Shown: positions 25,250 through 34,162, counted from the stretch's first letter. The stretch is DNA of 40,791 nucleotides from an uncultured Bacteroidales bacterium (GCA_903945175.1 CAJAUM010000042.1:1-40791), one strand, 5' to 3'. The notes: generated by a model not told the origin, from the letters alone. Translations and numbers: made by a program.

Positions 25250-27280
25250 TTATTTACCGGTCAGAAAAACATTTGAAATTACCATCTTCCTTGATTTCGA
25301 AAAGTCACCTGCCTGAAAACTGTAATAATAGATCCCATCCGATAAACCTTTTACATCCAGTGTTGCTGAGTAGGAGCCCGCTTGTTTATACTCACCAACA
25401 ACTTTAGCAACCTCGGCTCCGTTTAAATTATATACACTCAGGTTTACTATGCCTTCACTGGGAATTGAATACATGATTGTCGTAAAACGATTGCAGGGGT
25501 TCGGATAGTTTTGACCTAGATAATAACCATGTGGACTCTCCTCTGCGGGTTCAATGACAGAAACACTGCCCATGGTGAATTCGCCTGATGCAACAGGTCC
25601 TCCAATGTAAGCAGCATCAACTGTACTGAGTGTCCACGAATAGAGCGCACCGGTTTGCAACCCTGTGAATAACCATTCCGTGACAGCACCGACATTCCCG
25701 GGCTCCGGTGTGCGTCCAGGAAGCGAAACCGGAACATTGTCATGAAAGAGTTTCAAATCATACGTAAGTGCATCACCTGGCGTGTGGTCGTCAATGCCTG
25801 GCAACCATGATAGAATAACTGCACTGTCTGATACTTGTGTAATGGACAAACCCGCAGGAATTGACGGGGCCAGATTGAGTCCGGGGGCATCGTTGCGATA
25901 AAGATGCATTTGTGCCTCAACCAGGCCATTTCCACCCGTAACAAAATATTCACCTGCAATGAAGTAATCAAGATCACCATCCCCATCAAGGTCGAGCCAT
26001 GAAAATGTGCCGGCACGGTCACCACTTGCATGGGGTGCAGGAAGTTGACTGCCGGAATCTGTAAAGACATTGTTATCATTCGTATAAATTCTCGCCCTCC
26101 CTTCAATCTCTACACCCGAATTGTAATTGCCGGCAAGTAAAATATCCATGTCACCATCGGAGTCATAGTCAGCCCAGGTAGCAGCAGTGAAATCAAACCA
26201 CCCCTCTCCTGCTGGATTTGGAATGACTTCCAAAGGAACAAAATTGACACTGTCGTTCCGGTAAATGCGCAGGGCCATTGGCGTGTAGGAGCCATTTAGC
26301 TCCTTAAGATTCCCGGCAACCAGGATATCCAGATCACCATCTCCGTCATAATCGCCCCATTGTGCTTCACCATGTTCAATGCTTAAGGAACCCAGGACAT
26401 TCTCTTCGGTAAAAACTCCATTGCCATCATTCCGGTAACGGCGGATGAAACCCTCGTCATAGATCGGGGCAATGTTAACAAGCAGCAGGTCAAGATCACC
26501 ATCGCCGTCATAATCCGCCCATGAAGACTGTCCGTGCATGGTTGGTGCGAAAACAGAATCAAATTCAGAAAAGATCCAGCCTCCGGTTCCGTTCGGTCCG
26601 TCATTCCGCATCAAGGCAGTTTTATAAGCGGAGGTATTAAAATCAAAAACTGAAGGTATCAGGAGGTCAAAGTCGCCATCATTGTCATAATCTGCCCAGG
26701 TGATCGACCGTAGATTAAAATAAGCCTGGCTGTTGTCCTCCCAATAGCCGGGTAAATTGGTGTCGGTTAATACAAGAGTTCCACTATCATTTCTGTAAAT
26801 CAAGGTATTACCATCCGTTCCGACCGCAAGATCAAGGTCACCATCGCCATCAGCATCCCCCCAGGCCATATCAGATGCTCCTGCAGTAAGTGTTCCAAGA
26901 GGTACATTGAAATAGGTGAACTTCCATTTATCAGGCTCAACAAGACTGTCATTACGCAAAAGAATCAGTTTATCTTCTGCCCCGACGTTGTAAATAACAT
27001 AATAACCAAGAACAGCAATATCGAGATCACCATCGTTATCATAATCCGCCGAGGAAGTTGCGATGACCCAAAAATCTTCATCCGGAGGAGTTATGAAAAG
27101 AGAATCGGTTGGTGATATTTCCGTAAAAGTGCCGTAAGTTGAATCAGGATGGGCTATTTTTGCACAAATACCTTTGATATCTATGTTAACCGGGGACAAA
27201 ATTTTTGAATTCTGCTGACCAATGGCGCTAAGAGAATTAAGTCCGAATAGAATTATTAAAGTATAAAGGTTCTTTTTCAT
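25250..27280 (-). CDS. Secreted FG-GAP/VCBS-repeat protein with Fn3-like and T9SS domains
   Basis: A 676-residue protein with a signal peptide (1-22, ending SAIGQQ). Seven FG-GAP/VCBS units carry calcium-binding loops of type DxDxDGDxD: DYDNDGDLDIAVLG, DADGDGDLDLAVGT, DYDNDGDFDLLIP, DYDGDGDLDLLLV, DYDGDGDLDILVAG, DYDSDGDMDILLAG and DLDGDGDLDYFIAG (about 78-455). Together they probably form one integrin-alpha-like propeller. An Fn3-like domain follows (about 485-585), then a FlgD-like/T9SS sorting domain (YYLGQNYPNPCNRFTTIMYS to KSRKMVIS). The likely role is extracellular adhesion or binding. A strong AGGAGG ribosome site, rare in this phylum, sits 5 nt before the ATG. Confidence 0.88.
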   Translation of the reverse strand: MKKNLYTLIILFGLNSLSAIGQQNSKILSPVNIDIKGICAKIAHPDSTYGTFTEISPTDSLFITPPDEDFWVIATSSADYDNDGDLDIAVLGYYVIYNVGAEDKLILLRNDSLVEPDKWKFTYFNVPLGTLTAGASDMAWGDADGDGDLDLAVGTDGNTLIYRNDSGTLVLTDTNLPGYWEDNSQAYFNLRSITWADYDNDGDFDLLIPSVFDFNTSAYKTALMRNDGPNGTGGWIFSEFDSVFAPTMHGQSSWADYDGDGDLDLLLVNIAPIYDEGFIRRYRNDGNGVFTEENVLGSLSIEHGEAQWGDYDGDGDLDILVAGNLKELNGSYTPMALRIYRNDSVNFVPLEVIPNPAGEGWFDFTAATWADYDSDGDMDILLAGNYNSGVEIEGRARIYTNDNNVFTDSGSQLPAPHASGDRAGTFSWLDLDGDGDLDYFIAGEYFVTGGNGLVEAQMHLYRNDAPGLNLAPSIPAGLSITQVSDSAVILSWLPGIDDHTPGDALTYDLKLFHDNVPVSLPGRTPEPGNVGAVTEWLFTGLQTGALYSWTLSTVDAAYIGGPVASGEFTMGSVSVIEPAEESPHGYYLGQNYPNPCNRFTTIMYSIPSEGIVNLSVYNLNGAEVAKVVGEYKQAGSYSATLDVKGLSDGIYYYSFQAGDFSKSRKMVISNVFLTGK

Positions 27281-27285
27281 AAACT

Positions 27286-27291
27286 CCTCCT
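27286..27291 (-). promoter_or_regulatory. Unusual strong Shine-Dalgarno site
   Basis: AGGAGG on the minus strand, with 5 nt to the ATG of the FG-GAP gene. Most genes in this window lack any Shine-Dalgarno sequence, as usual in Bacteroidota. Confidence 0.6.
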
Positions 27292-27325
27292 GAAAATTTA
27301 ATACGTATCAAAACAGTGAATACAC

Positions 27326-27351
27326 ATTAAATTAATTTAGACTAATTTAAT
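27326..27351. repeat. AT-rich inverted repeat upstream of the FG-GAP gene
   Basis: ATTAAATTA (27326-27334) and TAATTTAAT (27343-27351) are exact complements separated by 8 bp. The spacer region carries ATTTAGACTAA (27335-27345), which is TTAGTCTAAAT on the gene's strand. It could be an operator, a terminator relic or an element end. Confidence 0.4.
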
Positions 27352-27471
27352 ACAAAAGTGATTCTATTTGTACTGAAATCAATATCTTTATTTGTTAAAG
27401 TTTGTTAATTTTGGATCTCCTCAATGTAATATAACACTCTTACAAATCTGTCTGCAGCTCTATTTGTGCCT

Positions 27472-27582
27472 GGCTGGTCAAAACGGATCAACTGACCACC
27501 TTCCGCCGGCTTTTATTGACTACTTTATTCAATTATGGATCAATTACATGGGATGGTCAGTTTTCCGGTGAAGGCTGGTCAA
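27472..27582. mobile_element. TGGTCA repeat cluster, possible IS21-like end relic
   Basis: GGCTGGTCAA occurs at 27472-27481 and 27573-27582. TGGTCAGT at 27554-27561 has its exact complement ACTGACCA at 27491-27498. Multiple TGGTCA repeats near CCGG-type spacers remind me of ends of IS21-family elements in Bacteroidota. No transposase frame is present. The rest of the 470-bp gap 27281-27750 holds two inverted repeats and no gene. Confidence 0.3.
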
Positions 27583-27698
27583 TGCAAGCGGTTGTTCCAC
27601 TATATTTGCTGTTCCAGGCAAGTAAAGCAAACATAAAATAGCCATGTCTGGAATAAATCACCAACCTGGGATGATTTTAGATTCAATCCCGCATATTC

Positions 27699-27718
27699 CC
27701 TGCCTGACGACAGGCAGG
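27699..27718. repeat. GC-rich palindrome CCTGCCTG-acga-CAGGCAGG
   Basis: Two perfect 8-bp arms (27699-27706 and 27711-27718) with a 4-nt loop form a strong hairpin, 33 bp before the psd start. I have seen similar CCTGCCTG palindromes scattered in Bacteroidota intergenic DNA. There is no T-run, so it is not an obvious terminator. Confidence 0.6.
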
Positions 27719-27750
27719 CAGCTTACTCATATTAAAACAAATAATAACTG

Positions 27751-28719
27751 ATGAACATTTCAAAAACTAAAAAGAGGTGGAGCCTCATTTTGTTATTGCT
27801 TGGGGTTATTGTCCTGCTTGCTTTATATCCGTTGCCGCCTCAAGCTCCCATCCGATATTACGACAGGCAAAGCGGCTTGTTGAAAACGGAAAAGGTGGCC
27901 GGCGAAAAGTGGCTGGTGTGGCTGTATAACAATCCGGTTGGCGAAGCAACCTTGTGGGCGCTGGCCAAACGAAAGGTGGTTTCGTCTGTTTATGGCAGCA
28001 GCATGGATCGTCCTTCATCGGCCAAAAAAATACAACCCTTTGTCGAAGAATTTGATATCGACCTGCGTACCGCCCAAAAACAGGCGTTCAGCTCTTTCAA
28101 CGATTTCTTTACCCGGAAACTTAAGAACAATGCCCGGCCGGTCGATACCAGCTCGACCGTTGCCGTTTCGCCTGCCGATGGAAAAATACTGGCTTATGCG
28201 AATATCGGCCACAGCGATTTTATCATCAAAGGATACCGCTTCGACCTGTTTTCGTTTTTGAGTGGTCGCCTTGCTCAAAAATACCTTGACGGCACCCTGG
28301 TGATCATCCGGCTTGCCCCTCCCGATTACCACCGTTTCCATTTTCCCGTGAGCGGAAAAGTATCACCCGTCACCCGGATCGACGGTGATTATTATTCGGT
28401 CAACCCCCTTGCCTTGCGCAAAATGGCTGAGATATTCTGCCTGAATAAAAGGGAATTTACGATTATCTCAAACCCCTTGTTTGGAGATGTCGTGATGGCT
28501 GAAGTAGGAGCGACCATGGTGGGAAGTATCGTACAGACCTATTCAGGAAATTTTGTAAAAAAAGGGGAAGAGAAGGGGTATTTCAAATTCGGGGGTTCCA
28601 CGGTGGTGCTGCTATTTGAAAAAAACAAAATCCGCATCGATGAAGATTTATTGTTGCATACTTTAAGGGGTTATGAAACGATGATCAAAGAGGGAGAGAT
28701 AATTGGTGTATCGTACTAA
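27751..28719 (+). CDS. psd: Phosphatidylserine decarboxylase (PSD) proenzyme
   Basis: A 322-residue protein that makes phosphatidylethanolamine from phosphatidylserine at the inner membrane. It has one N-terminal membrane anchor (about 11-28). The family motifs are FNDFFTRKL, SPADGKILAY (D143), PPDYHRFHFPVSG (H194), GATMVGSI and GGSTVVLLF, where S283 is the self-cleavage serine that becomes the pyruvoyl cofactor on the small alpha chain. D143, H194 and S283 form the usual Asp-His-Ser set for autoprocessing. The length and N-terminal anchor fit full-length bacterial PSDs. It is alone on its strand; no pssA is visible nearby. Confidence 0.92.
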   Translation: MNISKTKKRWSLILLLLGVIVLLALYPLPPQAPIRYYDRQSGLLKTEKVAGEKWLVWLYNNPVGEATLWALAKRKVVSSVYGSSMDRPSSAKKIQPFVEEFDIDLRTAQKQAFSSFNDFFTRKLKNNARPVDTSSTVAVSPADGKILAYANIGHSDFIIKGYRFDLFSFLSGRLAQKYLDGTLVIIRLAPPDYHRFHFPVSGKVSPVTRIDGDYYSVNPLALRKMAEIFCLNKREFTIISNPLFGDVVMAEVGATMVGSIVQTYSGNFVKKGEEKGYFKFGGSTVVLLFEKNKIRIDEDLLLHTLRGYETMIKEGEIIGVSY

Positions 28720-29038
28720 AAAACCTGTTAGAAAAAACGCTTGTTTTACCCCGTCACCACATCATCAGCCAGCTGAAAAGGAAAAGAAAATTCAAGTTGT
28801 TGAAATTTAACAGATCAACCAAGTTCCGCCCCTGATACATGACTTTAGAAGAATCTGTGAGATGATTGGGTTTTTCGACCTGCAAATCAATCCAACTATT
28901 GACTATACTCTTTTTTGCCTACCTTTATGTTATCAAATTTGCGTTTCTCAGGTTTTAGCGATTTTTTGAATCTCTGATAATAATTTTCGTAAAACCAAAA
29001 TCAATGAAAGTCAATCATACCTCTTTGTTTAATGATTC
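28720..29038. other. Gap without a recognisable gene
   Basis: This 319-bp stretch after psd is AT-rich, with stops in all frames. I see no convincing promoter, hairpin or gene remnant in it. Confidence 0.5.
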
Positions 29039-29476
29039 TGTATTTATGAATCCACGTGTAACCCGGGTCATACGATCCATTGCGTGACCGACCAGGATCC
29101 TTTTGACCAGAATTTTCCCGTTGATTTCCTGACCAGCGAAGAACAGTCGGCCGACAGCAATTATATTCCTTTCCGTCTGTTTACCTCCATCAGCGAGGTT
29201 GAACAAGGCGCTCCGGTTAAAGCAACTCAACATTGGTTTACCTCGAGCGTGGGCATGTTTTTCAGCATTGGGAGCGCGGTCCTCAAATTTAACGAGAAAA
29301 AGGACTTCGAAAAAACCAAGCAAAAGGTCAACGACCTTGTCCTGATGGACCAGGACATTCTGCGGGGAATCAGCCAGATCCAGCAGCAGCTGCAGCTGAC
29401 CCAGGTCAACATCCTCAATTATATCGGACAACTTGCGGTAAACCAGTACATCACGGCCATAATAGCCAAAATCTGA
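29039..29476 (+). pseudogene. 5' part of a broken gene of unknown function
   Basis: An open frame runs from just after a TGA (about 29036) to TGA at 29474-29476. A GTG at 29084 is the first possible start, but coding-like text (NPGHTIHCVTDQDPFDQNFP) begins before it, so the original N-terminus is lost. Visible features are FPVDFLTSEEQ, a hydrophobic segment (WFTSSVGMFFSIGSAVLKF) and a coiled-coil-like helix with ILRGISQIQQQLQLTQ. The next long frame (29557-30504) continues the same gene after a shift of minus one base near 29455-29475, where both frames overlap. I do not recognise the family. Confidence 0.5.
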
Positions 29477-29556
29477 ACGTTCCCGTCGACCAGTTCAATG
29501 CCAATCCCGGCATCCCCGGCATCTTCCCTTACACAGCCTGGTTATCGGAAACCCAG

Positions 29557-30504
29557 GTGCTTCCCGACAACCGCTGGTACCTCTACAGCATCAACCTTCC
29601 TCCATCAGATGTATCGGAGGGGACAAATACCCTGCAGTTGAACCAGATCCCGTGGTATGGCACGGGAGTCGTCAAGAAAAATTATCTCACGGGAAGCTAT
29701 TCGGCCCTGTATTACAATCCCCGAAAACCCAACGCTCAAACCGCCACGACCTATCCGACTGATTCCAACACATATAAATTCGGATGCACGGTCATCTCCT
29801 GGCATTGGGGAGATCTCATGACCATGAGGAAGTCTAAGTATTCCCAGCATTTCCAGAGCATATGGAGGGAGACTCCATCAATGACATACGCCCTGCAACA
29901 AACCAACCCAATCCAGATCTGGCAGCAGGACAACGGAAAGTTCAAATGGGAAAACGCCTTCCCTGATTTCACGATCCAACCGGCACTTGGAAGTGACACG
30001 TTACGGCTCTGTTCTGAGCGCTATGATCCTGCCGCCTCCGCTTTCAGCCCGAAGACCAATGGATTCAAATTTTTCGCTGCCAGATCCATCTCCAATACAT
30101 TCAACATCGTCCCCACTGTCCCGAATTCCACTGCAAAGCCACTGTTCTTCTTCTCCTACTGCGGACTGGCCTGCAATATGGCAGGCGGGAACACACCCTG
30201 CCCTACCCAGTACTGCATGTTCTTTGGTGGCCTGGGATCCTTTTCAGTAAAAGACAACATCCCCGATAACCTGTTCCAGGGCAGGACCACCGACCTGTCG
30301 AAGAACTACGCTTCATTTCAAGGTTCCGGGACAGCCCAGTTCAATGCCCAGGCAGGCGACAACCGGTTCACGCTTGCATGGCAAATGGCGGTGGACGGGT
30401 CAGGCAGGAAACCCCAAGGCTTCAAAACATTTCTTCCCAAAGCTCACTTTCTCGTTTTAGGCCAGATGGTGTACCAGGGGAACTTAAACATCTTCAACAA
30501 GTAG
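29557..30504 (+). CDS. 3' part of a broken gene of unknown function
   Basis: A 315-codon frame from a GTG at 29557. The frame is open well upstream of it and reads NSQNLNVPVDQFNANPGIPG in front of the GTG, so the GTG is probably not the true start and this is the continuation of the frame ending at 29476. Features are Trp-, Asn- and Pro-rich text (DNRWYLYSINLPPSD, VISWHWGDLMTM), six cysteines, several in a central block (FFSYCGLACNMAGG, TPCPTQYCMFFGG), and a C-terminal AWQMAVDGSGRKPQGF. No signal peptide is seen. It could be a structural or phage-like surface protein, but I cannot assign a family. Codons ending in C are more frequent than in neighbours, which hints at transfer. Confidence 0.5.
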   Translation: MLPDNRWYLYSINLPPSDVSEGTNTLQLNQIPWYGTGVVKKNYLTGSYSALYYNPRKPNAQTATTYPTDSNTYKFGCTVISWHWGDLMTMRKSKYSQHFQSIWRETPSMTYALQQTNPIQIWQQDNGKFKWENAFPDFTIQPALGSDTLRLCSERYDPAASAFSPKTNGFKFFAARSISNTFNIVPTVPNSTAKPLFFFSYCGLACNMAGGNTPCPTQYCMFFGGLGSFSVKDNIPDNLFQGRTTDLSKNYASFQGSGTAQFNAQAGDNRFTLAWQMAVDGSGRKPQGFKTFLPKAHFLVLGQMVYQGNLNIFNK

Positions 30505-30674
30505 TTGCGTGCATCCCGCTCCCGGGCCGGTCTTTCAGGGAACAAAACGAAGCAGGATCCTTATGCGTTTCAGGGAATTTTCGCATCCAGGCGAACGCAC
30601 GCATGATGGCAATGTTGACATGGATGGATCGCCAGAAAGGCGGAGTTGCGGTGTGGTAACTCATTCGTTCTGAA

Positions 30675-31874
30675 TCATCCCCTTCGCTTTTTGTTTACCG
30701 AAAGAAACATCCTGTTTCCGGGAAGCGAAATCTGCTTGCAGGTGTAATCTTCCGGCAAATCGTTGATGATCCTGCCCTTATTGATCCTGATCAGAAAAGT
30801 ACAGGAGTCGGCCAACGGCAATTTCAGTTTGACCTCATTTTTCAGTTCCGTAAACCATCCCATCGTTTCGAAGACATAACGGCAGGTATCGCCTTCCGTC
30901 CAGTGTCCGCGGACCTTGCTGTTGGGAAAACCAAACGCATTTACCTTGTATTCCAGCCGGAAAGCGGTATCACCCGTTAGCCTCACCGTTGCGTTTCCCA
31001 GGTCAAACAGGATCGCCCCGGGCCCGATCCGGGAAAACTCAGCTTTGGTCAGGTGGAATTCCTTGGAGGAGATATACGGGGTTGCAAGCATCAGCCCCAG
31101 CGTGATAACAGGCAGCAATATGCCCATGACCAGCGTGATCCGCCTTGCTTTCTTCTTCTGATCCGACGTAGAGAGATCGGGGATCACGAGGGGTTTATCA
31201 ACCCGAAAAAGGGAATACCCGGTCAGTGCGATCAGCCATACGATCAGCCCGGCCCAAAGCACATCGCTGGCAAAATGCCCTCCCGCCATCATTCGTGCGA
31301 TCCCGATGACAACTCCGTAACCGACGCCCAGCGCCAGGACAGCATACGCAAGGGTCTTCTTCCGGTTCCTTAGAAACAGATAAGGGATGGCAAGGTAAAA
31401 CCCCATGGAGCAATGGCCGCAGGGGAAACTCTTGCCTTCATTCGTGGGACCTTTTTCGCAAACGCAGATAAAGTTCTCAGCGCCTCCGAATTCCGTGATC
31501 TCGCGGGGGCGCGGTCGCCCGGTGTGATCTTTCAGCAGCAAATTTACCACCAGTCCCGGACCGACAACCATGGTAAAGATCAGCACCATCGACGCTTTGC
31601 GGTAGTGAATGTATTTCACATTCCAATAGGAAAGCGTGATCATGATGAGCCCGGCAAATGCAAGAAAGTAACCGGGAAATATCCCGAACCGGTAAATAAA
31701 ATCCCAGAAAGGGTGGTATTGAAGCAACCAGCCCTTTTCAGGCGAATAAAACCAGCGTTGAAGCGCCATATCCGCATCGGTCGAACGAAAAACCAGTGTA
31801 ACGATCCCCATCATCAGAAGAACGATTGAAAAGTCTTTAAATGCCCTGGTTTTGATAATTTTACCGTATTTCAT
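30675..31874 (-). CDS. PAP2-family phosphatase (lipid phosphatase-like) with extra C-terminal domain
   Basis: A 399-residue membrane protein. The PAP2 signature is KDHTGRPRP (K115 to P123), PCGHCSMGF (H154) and RMMAGGHFASD (R194, H200, D204), with hydrophobic segments around it (about 18-30, 66-84, 96-113, 158-168, 176-193, 205-222). The second motif normally reads PSGH; here the Ser is Cys152. The set resembles enzymes acting on lipid A or undecaprenyl pyrophosphate (LpxE/LpxT-like). After residue 240 there is one more TM segment and about 130 residues of periplasmic beta-rich sequence not usual for PAP2 enzymes. It is divergent from the esterase-like gene at 31970, with 95 bp between the starts. 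Confidence 0.85.
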   Translation of the reverse strand: MKYGKIIKTRAFKDFSIVLLMMGIVTLVFRSTDADMALQRWFYSPEKGWLLQYHPFWDFIYRFGIFPGYFLAFAGLIMITLSYWNVKYIHYRKASMVLIFTMVVGPGLVVNLLLKDHTGRPRPREITEFGGAENFICVCEKGPTNEGKSFPCGHCSMGFYLAIPYLFLRNRKKTLAYAVLALGVGYGVVIGIARMMAGGHFASDVLWAGLIVWLIALTGYSLFRVDKPLVIPDLSTSDQKKKARRITLVMGILLPVITLGLMLATPYISSKEFHLTKAEFSRIGPGAILFDLGNATVRLTGDTAFRLEYKVNAFGFPNSKVRGHWTEGDTCRYVFETMGWFTELKNEVKLKLPLADSCTFLIRINKGRIINDLPEDYTCKQISLPGNRMFLSVNKKRRG

Positions 31875-31969
31875 CGCGGATGAGTTGAGTTTTTAAAGAT
31901 AGAAAATTTCACGATTCTTCTTATTTTCGGCATTTGACCATTGAAATATAAACATGAATAAAAAGTAAG

Positions 31970-33058
31970 ATGAAAACGAATTATAAGCGAATAATATGCC
32001 CGGGAATGATTCTTTTTTTACTTTTATTGATCAGTTCCTGCAGGACCGTGACGAATACTGGCAGCGCCGGGTCGCTGGAAATTCAGAAACAGGGGAGTTT
32101 TGCCGTGGGCGGGACGGTGATCAATAAACCCGGCACATTTAATCCTTATGCGCCGACCCCCGCCGGACAGACCTATCATGGCGATCACGCCTGTGTTTTC
32201 TACCAGATCCCGGAAAAGGCCCGGAAGTTCCCTTTGGTATTCTGGCACGGGAAAGGGCAGTTCTCCAAAACGTGGGAAACCACCCCCGACGGACGCGAAG
32301 GATTTCAAACGATTTTCCTGCGACGTGGTTTTCCGGTGTATCTCATCGATCAGCCACGGAGAGGCCATGCGGGTCGCAGCACCGTGGCCGCGACCATCAC
32401 GCCTGTTCCTGACGAGCAGGAGTGGTTTGATACATTTCGCATTGGCATTTGGCCCGACTATTTCCCCGGGGTACAGTTTGCAAAAGATCCGGAAACGCTG
32501 AACCAGTATTTTCGTCAGATGACCCCCGACACCGGACCCTTTGATCTGGAGGTGATTTCAGATGCTGTTTCCGAACTTTTCAATAAAATCGGGCCGGGAA
32601 TCCTGGTCACCCACTCTCAATCAGGTGGTCCCGGCTGGCTGACCGCCATGAAAAACCAGCAGGTAAAAGCTGTTGTAGCCTATGAACCCGGCAGCAATTT
32701 CGTCTTCCCCGAAGGAGAGGTGCCTCCGCCCATACAGAGTGCTGCAGGCCCATTGACGGCCCTTGGCGTAGCGATGACCGATTTTATGAAGCTCACGAAG
32801 ATCCCGGTCATCCTGTATTACGGCGATAATATCCCCGAACGACCAGTGGATAACCCGGGCCAGGACGGCTGGCGCGCACGTCTTGAAATGGCCCGGTTGT
32901 GGAAAGACAGGGTAAACCGGTACGGCGGGGATGTAACCCTGGTCCATTACCCCGAAATCGGTATCCATGGGAATACACACTTTCCGTTTTCGGATTTGAA
33001 CAATGCAGCAATCGCAGACCTGTTATCTGAATTTTTGCGCGCCAAAGGTTTGGATTGA
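31970..33058 (+). CDS. Alpha/beta-hydrolase lipoprotein (esterase 713-like)
   Basis: A 362-residue lipoprotein with lipobox LISSC (C24). The mature part has FPLVFWHGKGQFSKTWETT, the oxyanion-side strand, then the nucleophile region LVTHSQSGGPGW (S218) and a GIHGNTHFPFSD segment near the end that offers the catalytic His. The overall text (GTVINKPGTFNPYAP, VYLIDQPRRGHAGRS) fits the esterase 713-like group of secreted hydrolases. The substrate is unknown. The lipoprotein would be anchored in the periplasm or on the surface. It is convergent with the DUF3795 gene (10 bp between ends). Confidence 0.8.
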   Translation: MKTNYKRIICPGMILFLLLLISSCRTVTNTGSAGSLEIQKQGSFAVGGTVINKPGTFNPYAPTPAGQTYHGDHACVFYQIPEKARKFPLVFWHGKGQFSKTWETTPDGREGFQTIFLRRGFPVYLIDQPRRGHAGRSTVAATITPVPDEQEWFDTFRIGIWPDYFPGVQFAKDPETLNQYFRQMTPDTGPFDLEVISDAVSELFNKIGPGILVTHSQSGGPGWLTAMKNQQVKAVVAYEPGSNFVFPEGEVPPPIQSAAGPLTALGVAMTDFMKLTKIPVILYYGDNIPERPVDNPGQDGWRARLEMARLWKDRVNRYGGDVTLVHYPEIGIHGNTHFPFSDLNNAAIADLLSEFLRAKGLD

Positions 33059-33068
33059 ACGGTTTTCG

Positions 33069-33401
33069 TCACGTCTTAAGATTTTCAACCGCCTCCGGCG
33101 CAAACTGAAGCACCGGCTTGATGGTATCGCAACCAAGCAGAGCTTCACATTGTCCGCAGGTATCGAAATTCTTTGATGAAGCGCACGTTCGTATTCCGCA
33201 CGTGGACCAGTGGCCGAACTTCACCCCCTCCACCCTGCAACCTGTGCAGTTGATCGTTTCGGGTATGATATCCGGCGCATGGTACATAACCCTCCATTTT
33301 TCAGCAGTTTGACGCCTGAGTTCATCATCATTTGCAATGGTGGCGATCCTGGCATCGCAGGAAGCGCAATTAAGCCCACAGCAGGAGATAAGTTTTTCCA
33401 T
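33069..33401 (-). CDS. DUF3795 zinc-ribbon-like protein
   Basis: A 110-residue cytoplasmic protein started at 33401 (MEKLISCCGLNCASCDA); a frame from 33443 only adds 14 hydrophobic residues. It contains CCGLNC-SC, NCTGCRVEG, STCGIRTCASSK and TCGQCEAL, the cysteine pattern of DUF3795, whose members are thought to bind metal but have no proven function. The length is normal for the family. Confidence 0.85.
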   Translation of the reverse strand: MEKLISCCGLNCASCDARIATIANDDELRRQTAEKWRVMYHAPDIIPETINCTGCRVEGVKFGHWSTCGIRTCASSKNFDTCGQCEALLGCDTIKPVLQFAPEAVENLKT

Positions 33402-33445
33402 ATTCAACGATGTTTTAATGGCTTTGAAAATTAAAATTATCACAA

Positions 33446-33660
33446 TTAATCCAATTTTATCATCGACATGAAGTATTTTTCACTGTCTTTTTTATTTAAT
33501 TCAAACATGAAATCAATCGGAAATCTATTCAAATTTCTTATAACAGCCTGCTTTAAGCCCTTTGTAGGCACCTCATATAGGCAGGCAAGATCCACGTCAA
33601 GAATCACTTTTTCTCCCCTGATGTAATGGTGGATGGGCCGGACACCCTGCCTCCCTTTCG
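33446..33660 (-). pseudogene. ORF6N-domain fragment
   Basis: The minus strand reads [20 protein letters not shown], then [19 protein letters not shown] and [14 protein letters not shown] before TAA at 33446-33448. This matches the ORF6N (KilA-N-like) domain, common in phages and mobile elements (IRG-KVMLD-DLA-LYGV-T--L-QAVKRN--RFP-DFMF-L). There is no start codon in context and the usual C-terminal region is missing, so it is a relic of a mobile-element gene. Confidence 0.7.
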
Positions 33661-33790
33661 CCGATTTTAGCTGACCCCTTCAACCTTTTAACAATCAATG
33701 AATAAGTGGGATCCTTTCTCATCGGCCTGAGATGGTCAGAACCGGCGGCTTGTCCACCAATGGAACAAATACCGAAATCATCGTTCGTAA

Positions 33791-34162
33791 CATGATTTTA
33801 AAAAAGGTTGCTTTTCCATAAGCGGTGTTAGATACAAGACCATTGGCAAGGGGCCTGTTCCCGTTAATTTTCAAAGCATATTTGAATACCTGTCCAATAA
33901 GGACGAAATTGATATTTATAACATACCTTTTCCTCAGGGTTATACAGGCGAACAATTTATTGCAAGAAAGGACAGACCTTTCAATCCGACATTGTTTTCC
34001 GAGTCGGAATTAGAAGTTTTAAATAGAATTTCAACCAGATTTAAGACAACCACCACCAATGACATTGTTAAGTTAAGTCATTTAGAAGAAGCCTGGAAGG
34101 AAAATGAAAAAAATAAAAGTTTAATCAGTTACGAGTACGCTTTTAATTTACTCAACTATAGG
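33791..34162 (+). pseudogene. Panacea-domain (SocA-like antitoxin) fragment
   Basis: After a TAA at 33788-33790 an open frame reads FKKGCFSISGVRYKTIGKGP, VPVNFQSIFEYLSNKDEIDI, GYTGEQFIARKDRPFNPTLF, SESELEVLNRISTRFKTTTT and SHLEEAWKENEKNKSLISYE. This is the second half of a Panacea/DUF4065 protein, which often acts as an antitoxin-type partner. The N-terminal half is missing. The C-terminus runs into the tail of the opposite-strand kefC gene, so its own end was replaced. No toxin gene is adjacent. Confidence 0.75.
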
